Shown one piece after another: positions 33,365 to 40,542 of a DNA stretch of 64,000 nt; the first letter of the stretch is position 1; the number at the start of each line of letters is the position of its first letter. The stretch spans positions 1 through 64,000 of the forward strand of contig CAZLQD010000042.1 of the NCBI GenBank assembly GCA_964561605.1, given 5' to 3'. This DNA comes from JALUZX01 sp964561605 (lineage in GTDB: Bacteria > Planctomycetota > UBA1135 > JALUZX01). The translations under genes were made by a program, and so were the position numbers. Below the pieces are notes generated by a model. It had not been told where the DNA came from. It saw nothing but the letters and a program-made list of their open reading frames with translations, and searched no databases.

Positions 33365-36031
33365 CTACCTCCCCGGAGGGACGGTCCGGAGGAGCCGGCT
33401 CTCGATCCGCTTCCCGTCGAAAGCAGTGAGGATGAGCTCCGTCCCGGGGGCGATTCCCGGGATCCCCCGGATCTTGAGCCTTCCTTCCCGGTCGGTCCTG
33501 GTCCCGCAGAGAGGCTCCCCTTCCAGGGTGGTGAAGTGGACCCGGGCCTCCGGGAGGGTCTTCAGGGGGGGAAAGAGGGATGCCGGGGGGCGGCCGGTGT
33601 TGGAGGCCCTCTCCTCCACCCATCCTCCTCCCCTGGGTTCCGCCGAGGGAGGGTCCACCAGGTTGCGGATCTTGAAGGAGAAAGCGGGATCCAGGCCCCT
33701 GGGATCGAAAGTCATCTCCAGGAAGTTCCACGGCTTGGGGCCGGTCCTGGGCTTGAGATCCGGGGTCCCGTAACGCTGGTGGTAGAGGGCGTGGACCCGG
33801 ACCTTCCTTCCGTCGTAGTCGGTCGTCTCCGGCCCGAACCCGGGCTTCACGGGCCGGGCGCCGCTCCTGCCGATTGGGCCGAAGGAGCACTCGTAGAGCC
33901 GGTTCTCCTCGTTCTCCACGATGCTCGCCAGGTGAATGTCGCCGTAAACGGTGACCACCCCGGGGCGGCTTCCCAGGAGCCGGATCACCCTGTCGGCGCC
34001 GGCCTTCACCCAGCCCGCGTAGTCCGCGGCGACCCGGTCACGGGCGTAGAACTTCAAGCCCGTCTCGGGGTCCTTCTGGAAGCCGGACCAAAGGGTATGG
34101 AGTGCGTTTAGGCCGGTGACGCAGATCAGGGGGGCCGAATCGGTGTGGATCTCCCGGCTGAGCCAGGCGAACTGCTCCTCGCCGAGGAGGTCCCTTATGG
34201 GACTCTTCCTGTCGTAGGCCCCGTTCTTCGAGGGCCAACCCTCTTCCACCCAGAGGTCCAGGTACTGGGAATCCCTCCAAAGGCGGGAGTCGACGAGGAC
34301 CAGGGTGAAATCCCCCAGGGGCATGCGCCAGGCCCGCCAGTCCTTGGGGTTCTCCGTGCCCGAGGGCCGGACGTCCCCCGAGACGAGGTGGCGGACGATC
34401 TTGAAATTCCGCCGCATGTATTCCGGGTCCTGGCCCAGGTCGGACCTCGTCCGGACGGCCATCTGCTCGGGGCCCTTCACGTCGTCCATCCCGTAGTCGT
34501 GGTCGCCGGGGTGGATGACGTTCCAGTGGCGCATCATCTGCCACCGGGTGGTGGGGCCGGCGATGGTAAGGGTGATCACCTTGTAGGCGTCGTCCGTGCT
34601 GGGCGGGGGGAAGAGAAGCTCCAGGTACCAGACGTCGTCCTCCCAGTCGATGATCTGGAACCGGTAGTCCTCGAAGTACTTGTAGGCATCGGGTGTGGGC
34701 TGGTCGTGGATCCAGTTCCTCTGGAAGCGGCCCGCCCTGGGCAGGTCGGGTCCTCCGCCGTGGATGGCGTGGCCTCCGAGGGCGCAGACCCTGTAGGGGG
34801 GAGCCAGTCTGGGGAGGCGGCCCACGTAGTCCTTCTTGCCAAGGAAACCTCTCCTGGGATCGGCGGTGACGTCCTTTCCGTCCTTCCATACCGTGTAGTA
34901 GAGGGTCTTCTCTGCGGGGGAGCAGGGCAGGGTGACCTCGATGGAGGAGGTGAAGAGCCTGAAGTCGTCGTGCACGATGGGCGCCTCCCCGGCGGAAGGC
35001 ACCTTGCCCCATCCGCCTTCAGGGGAGGGGGAATCGGCCACCCGGATCCGGGCGGTCTTTCCGTCGTTGCGGAAGATTGCGATGAAGCGGCACTTCCAGC
35101 CTTCCTGGGTCCTCTTCAGGGTGTCGCCCAGGGCGTAGCAGGTGTGGAGCTCGTTCAGCACGATGGGGAGGGGCTCGTTGCCGCCGGGCTCGATGAGCAC
35201 CCGGCGTACCCTGAAGTCCAGGGGGCCCCTTGCGGCCAGGCCGAAACGGCCGTCGGTGAACAGGGCCCGATCCACGGCGGGTACACTCACCTCCACGGGG
35301 CCTCCGGGGCCGAGGAGGCGGGCCGTGACTTCGGCCTTGCCGGGATCGTCCCCCGCCACACGGACTTCCAGGGCCACCCGATCCCCTGGCTTCAGGACCG
35401 GACCGGCCTTCCAGGAGCCCTCCCGGGCCGGTTCGGGCCCCCTCGTTGCGTGGTCGTAGATTCCGAACCTCCCGTCGGCCCGCCAGCAGGCGATCCAGGA
35501 ACCGTCCCCCGAGGCGCCCCCACCCTGCCTGCTCTCGAAGAGGCTCTCCCCGCCGAAACAGATTCCCATGAGGGAGTAGCCCGGCCGGGACTTCTTCCAG
35601 CGGGCCTCTCCGGAGTTTCGGGGGGCGGGCGGAAGGGCCAGGATCTCGAATTCCGCCCGGATCGTATAGTTCCCCTTCAGGTTCCAGTCCCTCCTCCAGA
35701 TCATCCCCATGGGGAGGGAAGGGTCCCTCTCCAGGGTGCGGGGTCTTCTCCTCCAGGACTCCCAGTGCCAGGGAAAGGAAGTGGTGGGATTCTTGTCTCC
35801 CACGTTGTGGAGTCGCCTCCGAAGGGAGTGGTTCTCCAGGCTCCAATAGCCGGGATTCAGGGTCTCCCAGCCGTCGCCGTGGTAGGGTGAGTCGGGGCGA
35901 TCGAAGGCGTCCACGACCTTCCACTCCTTTCCGGTGCGGGCGGTCTGGGCCCTCGGCCCGGGGGAGGAGATGAAGCAGGACACGAAGAGGGCGAAGGGAA
36001 CGAGGAAGGCCGGGTTCAGGATTTCTTTCAT
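33365..36031 (-). CDS. Secreted PhoD-like metallophosphatase with large N-terminal extension
   Basis: The 888-residue exported protein has a signal segment (MKEILNPAFLVPFALFVSCFISS). I set the start at this ATG and not at the more upstream in-frame one. Residues about 30-270 look like a concanavalin-type beta-sandwich (WETLNPGYWSLENHSLRRRL, GRFGIYDHATRGPEP). The phosphatase part (about 300-790) has NVIHPGDHDYGMDDVKGPE near 505-520 and VVTVYGDIHLASIVENEENR near 700, matching the DDHDYG and GDxH metal sites of PhoD-like phosphodiesterases/alkaline phosphatases. The last 90 residues resemble a carboxypeptidase-regulatory-like beta domain. The substrate is unknown. Confidence 0.82.
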   Translation of the reverse strand: MKEILNPAFLVPFALFVSCFISSPGPRAQTARTGKEWKVVDAFDRPDSPYHGDGWETLNPGYWSLENHSLRRRLHNVGDKNPTTSFPWHWESWRRRPRTLERDPSLPMGMIWRRDWNLKGNYTIRAEFEILALPPAPRNSGEARWKKSRPGYSLMGICFGGESLFESRQGGGASGDGSWIACWRADGRFGIYDHATRGPEPAREGSWKAGPVLKPGDRVALEVRVAGDDPGKAEVTARLLGPGGPVEVSVPAVDRALFTDGRFGLAARGPLDFRVRRVLIEPGGNEPLPIVLNELHTCYALGDTLKRTQEGWKCRFIAIFRNDGKTARIRVADSPSPEGGWGKVPSAGEAPIVHDDFRLFTSSIEVTLPCSPAEKTLYYTVWKDGKDVTADPRRGFLGKKDYVGRLPRLAPPYRVCALGGHAIHGGGPDLPRAGRFQRNWIHDQPTPDAYKYFEDYRFQIIDWEDDVWYLELLFPPPSTDDAYKVITLTIAGPTTRWQMMRHWNVIHPGDHDYGMDDVKGPEQMAVRTRSDLGQDPEYMRRNFKIVRHLVSGDVRPSGTENPKDWRAWRMPLGDFTLVLVDSRLWRDSQYLDLWVEEGWPSKNGAYDRKSPIRDLLGEEQFAWLSREIHTDSAPLICVTGLNALHTLWSGFQKDPETGLKFYARDRVAADYAGWVKAGADRVIRLLGSRPGVVTVYGDIHLASIVENEENRLYECSFGPIGRSGARPVKPGFGPETTDYDGRKVRVHALYHQRYGTPDLKPRTGPKPWNFLEMTFDPRGLDPAFSFKIRNLVDPPSAEPRGGGWVEERASNTGRPPASLFPPLKTLPEARVHFTTLEGEPLCGTRTDREGRLKIRGIPGIAPGTELILTAFDGKRIESRLLRTVPPGR

Positions 36032-36190
36032 TTCCGGAATGTCCGTGGTCCGAGACTCGACTTCTCTCCTTCTCCTTCGCGTTCCTTTGCCGGCATCCAT
36101 TCTAGGAGAGGCGGGAGGGCTGCATGTATTTTCTTTTTACCCGGCCGCCTCGGGGAGAGTAACCTGGCCCCGAAAGGAGTGTGCATTCCC

Positions 36191-37114
36191 GTGGAAGAGA
36201 AAGTGAAAGGGCTGATCGCGGCCGCCTTCACCCCCATGAAGGCCGACGGGAGCCTGGACCTCGGCGGGGTGGAACGGCTGGCCCAGCACCTCTTCCTCCA
36301 GGGAGTGGAAGGGGTCTTCCTCTGCGGTTCCACAGGAGAAGGCTTCTCCCTGAGCCTGGAGGAAAGGATGGAGACGGCCCGCCGCTGGGCCGAGGTGGCG
36401 GGAGGATCCCTCAAGATCCTGGTCCACGTGGGCTCCCTTTGCAGGCAGGACAGTGTAATCCTCGCCAACCACGCCCGCGCCCTGGGAGTGGACGGGGTGG
36501 CGGGAATCGCTCCCTTCTACTACAAGCCCAGGCGGGTGGAGGACCTCCTGGACTTCCTGGCCCCCGTGGCCCAGGCGGCCTCCCCCTTGCCTTTCTACTA
36601 CTACCACGTCCCCATGCTGACGGGGGTGAACCTTCCCCTCGCCGAGATCCTGGAGAAGGGGGCCGAGAGGATCCCCAATCTCCGGGGAGCCAAGTTCACC
36701 CACAAGGATCTCCTGGAGTTCCAGGAGTGTCTCGCCCTCCGGGAGGGAGCCTTCGATATTCTCTTCGGCGTAGACGAGTGGCTCCTGGCCGGGCTCGCCT
36801 TGGGGGCCATGGGCGCCGTGGGGTGCACCTACAATTTCGCTTCTCTTCTTTTCCAGGAGATGGAGCGGCGTTTCCTGGAAGGAAACCTGGAGGAGGCCCG
36901 GGCCCTCTCCCTGAAGGTGCGGGCCTTGGTGGAAATCCTCGGGGAATTCGGCACCCTGGCGGGGGGCAAGGCGATCCTCGCCATGGCCGGTGTGGACTGC
37001 GGTCCGGTCCGCCCCCCCCTGGGGAACCTGGGGCCGGAAGAGAAGATCAGGCTCTTCGAAGAGCTCTCCGAAGCCGGCCTGGCCGAGGACCTGGGCCTGC
37101 GTTCCCCAGCCTGA
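36191..37114 (+). CDS. N-acetylneuraminate lyase-like aldolase (DapA/NAL family)
   Basis: This is a class I, Schiff-base aldolase of the DHDPS/NAL superfamily, 307 residues. CGSTGEGFSLSLEERME is the substrate carboxylate loop, FYYYHVPMLTGVNLP contains the catalytic Tyr (Y138), and RGAKFTHKDLLEFQ carries the Schiff-base Lys (K168). YYYHxPxxTGV and KFTHxDL are closer to sialic-acid lyase than to dihydrodipicolinate synthase, so cleavage of N-acetylneuraminate to ManNAc and pyruvate is the best call. A GTG at 36179 is also in frame, but it overlaps the AAAGGAG ribosome site, so I prefer GTG 36191. Together with GH89 and GH2 enzymes it suggests amino-sugar or sialoglycan use. Confidence 0.88.
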   Translation: MEEKVKGLIAAAFTPMKADGSLDLGGVERLAQHLFLQGVEGVFLCGSTGEGFSLSLEERMETARRWAEVAGGSLKILVHVGSLCRQDSVILANHARALGVDGVAGIAPFYYKPRRVEDLLDFLAPVAQAASPLPFYYYHVPMLTGVNLPLAEILEKGAERIPNLRGAKFTHKDLLEFQECLALREGAFDILFGVDEWLLAGLALGAMGAVGCTYNFASLLFQEMERRFLEGNLEEARALSLKVRALVEILGEFGTLAGGKAILAMAGVDCGPVRPPLGNLGPEEKIRLFEELSEAGLAEDLGLRSPA

Positions 37115-37289
37115 TCCTGGCCCTTGGCCGGGCCACGCAGTGGCGGAAGAAGGCCGGGAGCGGGGAGGGGAGGCCCCGGGATGCCGGCCCTCCCCGGAGG
37201 CAGGCCGGCGCCGCCGGAACTCACCCGCCACGGCCTCGGGAAGGGGGCTTTCTCAAGCTGGACCAGGGATGGGGCCGAAAGCTCCCTTG

Positions 37290-37535
37290 ATGGACCAAGC
37301 CAGCAGAAAGAGCGGGGGGGAGAGTGCCCCCCGGCGGGGCGGGAACGTCCCGGGGTCGGTGAGCCTGGGCGGGGCCTTCTTCGGCGAGGGCCTGGAGGCC
37401 CACGAAGCCCGGAGTTTCGCCCTGGCCCTGGAGGCCCTGGGCTTCAGGGTCCATCTCAAGCCGCGCTGGTTCGAGGAGGCGGGAGTTGAGCGAAGCGACC
37501 GGGGCGCCGGCGGCGACGACCATCGATCTTACTGA
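37290..37535 (+). pseudogene. Frameshifted N-terminal piece of the GT-B fusion
   Basis: This short open frame encodes GSVSLGGAFFGEGLEAHEAR followed by SFALALEALGFRVHLKPRWFE. It matches the usual N-terminal strand-helix of a GT-B glycosyltransferase and resembles the start of the third module downstream (VVFEGPLFRGGSQAFIMAEL). It runs out of frame near 37485-37535, where the large transferase frame opens. A single extra base around GGCGGGAGTTGAG would explain the break. The exact start (37269, 37290 or GTG 37360) is uncertain. It could also be a real separate short gene, which I consider less likely. Confidence 0.6.
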
Positions 37536-40467
37536 CGGCCTGCGCCGCTTCCGGCTCACCACGAAGCTCGACAAGGAGCTCGTGGAACACCTTGTCTCCA
37601 GGGCGCGGACTCCCGACCTGGAGAGGTCGGTCCTGATCCTCTCCCATCCTCCCCTGGACCAGGAGGGCCGGGACCTCTACCTCCAGGCCAGGATCAACCA
37701 TCCCGGATACGGCGCCTACGTGGGGCGCTTCCCCGTGCCCGACCCCCTTCCCCGGGGATGGGCGGGGGCCCTGGAGGCGGTGGACGAGGTCTGGGTCCCA
37801 TCCAGGAGGGGGAAAGAGATCCTCTACAAGGCGGGGATTCCTCCTGACCGGATCGTGGTGGTCCCTCCCGTGGCTGCCCTGGAGAACCTCCGGCCGATCC
37901 AGGCCTATCCCCTGGAGGAGAAGGAAGGTTTCAGCGTCCTGGCCTTCGTCGACGACGGGGGGCGCTCCGGTTGGGAGGAGGTGGTGGCCGCCTGGCTCGG
38001 GGCCTTCGAGCCCGGTGAGGAAGTGACCCTGGTGCTCGCCCCCAGGCCCGGGACGGCCAGGGGGCCTCTCGGGGAGCGGGTGGCCGCCAGGATCCGGGAG
38101 CTGGGCCGGGATTCTTCGGACATCCCGGACATCCTCCTGGTGGAGGAGGAGGTGGGCCTGGAAGAGCTTTGTTCCCTCTGTATGGCCGTGGACTCGGTGG
38201 TGGTCCCGGAGGACGAGGACGAACGGGGGCTCTTGGCCCTCTACGCCATGGCCTGCGGTGTGGCCCCCATAGGATACGGAGAGGGCCCCCTCCGCTCCCT
38301 CCTGCACTCCTCCAGGGCCTTTCCCCTGGGAAGGGGGGATTCCCTGGAGTTGGCCCTGAGGAAGCTCCGGGACCTCCCCATGGAGCGCAAGCGCCGCGGA
38401 AAGGGAGCGGCCGAATACACGGCCCGGAACCACTCTCCCCTGGTGGTGGCCACCATCGCCGCCGACAGGATGAGGATGTTGAAGAGGGCCTCCCTCACCG
38501 ACCCGGGCCTGGAGGGGAATCTCCTGGAGGTCCCGGCCGGCCGGGCCGGGGACCTACAGGGGGAGCTCCTGGAGGAGGCCGGCGAGATCCACGTCTCCAC
38601 CAGGGCGGACTACCGGGCTCTCCTGGAGAGAGGAGTTCCCTCCGAACGGATCGTGTACCTTCCCCCGCCCGTTCCCGACGGGTGGATCCTGGAGAATCCC
38701 GAGCCGCTGCCGGCCTTCGCCATGGACGGGAAGTACCGTTTCCTCTTCGCACCGGACCGGCTCGAGGGGAGCGGGTGGGAGAAGCTGGTGGAGGTCTTCG
38801 CCAGGCTCTTCCAGGGTAAGAAGGACATCGTCCTCCACCTGGTGGCCTCCGAAGAGGAGGACTACTCCGTCCTGGTGGAGGCCCTTCCCGGGCTCCTGGC
38901 CCGGGGGGGCGGCGCCCGGTCCCCCGCGGTGGTAAGGGTCCACAGGCCCGTTCCGGCCGAGCTGGCCGGGGCCATGTTCGCCGCAGTCCATTGCGCCGTC
39001 TTTCCCACCGACTCCCCCGCCGTGACGTCCCGGGAGCAGAGGGCCATGGCCGCCGGAAGGGCCCTGATCGTCCCGGGCTGGGGAGACCACCTCGATCTTT
39101 GCGGAGAACCGGGTACGGCCAGGCTCCTTACCATGCGCCCCGCCCCTGGCGGAGGATGGGAGCCCGATCCGGCCGACCTGGAGCGGGCCTTGCTGGAGGC
39201 CGTGGAAGGCAAGGGTCCCTTCCCGGGAATGGGGGACAGGGCCAGGGAGGAGGTCGCCCGGAGCCGCTCCCGCTGGGTCCTGGGCCGGAACCTGGTGAGA
39301 GCCAGGCGGGAGAGGGAGAGGTCCGGGTCCCTTCCCAGGGTGGTCTTCGAGGGGCCCCTCTTCCGGGGTGGATCCCAGGCCTTCATCATGGCCGAGCTGG
39401 CCAAGGCCATGGCCGGCCTGGGCGGCCCCGACGTGGGGGTCTTCCCCACGGGGCCCGCCGACAGGCCTCCTTCGAGGGGAGGTCCCTTCGAGGCTCTCTT
39501 CCCGAGAATCCTCTTCCACGAGCCGGCCGGCGTGGAGACGGTGATCCGAGGCGGGTGGCCCCCGGTCTTCCGGAGGCCCCTGGCCGAAGAGTTCATCCTG
39601 CGCATGGACTGGGAGTGGGGGAGGATTCCCCTCTCCTGGCTCGCCCCGTTGGAGACGGTAGACCGGATCTGGGTCCATTCCAACCACGTGCGGCGGACCT
39701 TCCTGGAGTCCGGGATTCCTTCCGGCAAGGTCCAGGTGGTTCCCCACGGCGTGGACCCCGGACTCTTCTCTCCCCAGGGACCCGTCCTGGAATGGCTCCG
39801 GGAGAGGATCGGGGAGAGGCACGCCTTCCTCTTCGTGGGAGGGGCCCTCTTCCGGAAGGGGCTGGACGTGCTTCTCGGGGCCTACCTCAAGGCCTTCCGC
39901 GCCTCCGACCCGGTGTGCTTGGTGGTCAAGGAAGTGGGTGGGCGGGACTTCTACGAGGGCCAGGGGATGGGGAAGCTCGTGGACAAGGTCGCCTCCACGG
40001 CGGGGGCGCCGGCGGTGATCCGCGTGCCCGACGGACTCTCCCCGGCCGAACTGGCCGCTCTCTACAGGACCTGCCATACCCTGGTCCATCCCTACAGGGG
40101 GGAAGGTTTCGCCCTGCCCGTGCTGGAAGCCATGGCCTCGGGTCTTCCCGTGGCCGTCACGGGCGGTGGGGCGACGGACGATTTCGCCAAGGGAGACTCG
40201 GTCCTGCCCGTTGCGGCGGCCGTCCGTGAGGTGGACCTTCCGATCCCTTGTGCCGGGGTTCCCTGGATCCTGGAACCCGACCAGGGGGACCTGGCGGAGG
40301 TCATGAAGCGGGCCGTGGAGGAAAGGGACTCCCTCAGGGCGGCCGCCCTGGCGACCTCCATGATGATCCGGTCCGCCTGGACCTGGGAGCACAGCGCCCG
40401 CCGGGCCTGGAGCCTCCTGGGGGAAGAGGTCAACTCCCCGGCCGTTTCCTGCCGATACACAACCTGA
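37486..40467 (+). CDS. Multi-module GT-B glycosyltransferase (three tandem GT4-like modules)
   Basis: The 993-residue cytoplasmic protein has three successive GT-B segments. Module 1 (about 1-350) shows DEVWVPSRRGKEILYKAGIP followed by IVVVPP but a weak donor site. Module 2 (about 355-620) has only a GT-B C-terminal half (FLFAPDRLEGSGWEKLVEVF). Module 3 (about 625-985) is complete: VDRIWVHSNHVRRTFLESGI, VVPHGVDPGLF, FLFVGGALFRKGLDVLL and the donor-binding EGFALPVLEAMASGLPV with E-x7-E spacing. Only module 3 looks fully active. The annotated TTG start is poor; the true N-terminus probably lies upstream in another frame. It heads a run of transferase and TPR genes. Confidence 0.85.
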   Translation: MSEATGAPAATTIDLTDGLRRFRLTTKLDKELVEHLVSRARTPDLERSVLILSHPPLDQEGRDLYLQARINHPGYGAYVGRFPVPDPLPRGWAGALEAVDEVWVPSRRGKEILYKAGIPPDRIVVVPPVAALENLRPIQAYPLEEKEGFSVLAFVDDGGRSGWEEVVAAWLGAFEPGEEVTLVLAPRPGTARGPLGERVAARIRELGRDSSDIPDILLVEEEVGLEELCSLCMAVDSVVVPEDEDERGLLALYAMACGVAPIGYGEGPLRSLLHSSRAFPLGRGDSLELALRKLRDLPMERKRRGKGAAEYTARNHSPLVVATIAADRMRMLKRASLTDPGLEGNLLEVPAGRAGDLQGELLEEAGEIHVSTRADYRALLERGVPSERIVYLPPPVPDGWILENPEPLPAFAMDGKYRFLFAPDRLEGSGWEKLVEVFARLFQGKKDIVLHLVASEEEDYSVLVEALPGLLARGGGARSPAVVRVHRPVPAELAGAMFAAVHCAVFPTDSPAVTSREQRAMAAGRALIVPGWGDHLDLCGEPGTARLLTMRPAPGGGWEPDPADLERALLEAVEGKGPFPGMGDRAREEVARSRSRWVLGRNLVRARRERERSGSLPRVVFEGPLFRGGSQAFIMAELAKAMAGLGGPDVGVFPTGPADRPPSRGGPFEALFPRILFHEPAGVETVIRGGWPPVFRRPLAEEFILRMDWEWGRIPLSWLAPLETVDRIWVHSNHVRRTFLESGIPSGKVQVVPHGVDPGLFSPQGPVLEWLRERIGERHAFLFVGGALFRKGLDVLLGAYLKAFRASDPVCLVVKEVGGRDFYEGQGMGKLVDKVASTAGAPAVIRVPDGLSPAELAALYRTCHTLVHPYRGEGFALPVLEAMASGLPVAVTGGGATDDFAKGDSVLPVAAAVREVDLPIPCAGVPWILEPDQGDLAEVMKRAVEERDSLRAAALATSMMIRSAWTWEHSARRAWSLLGEEVNSPAVSCRYTT

Positions 40468-40542
40468 CGTTCCGTCGGGCGGGCGCCCGTCCCGGGACGC
40501 GAGGGCAGGCAAAGGGTCCCCGGGGAAACCCGGGGTTGGAAC

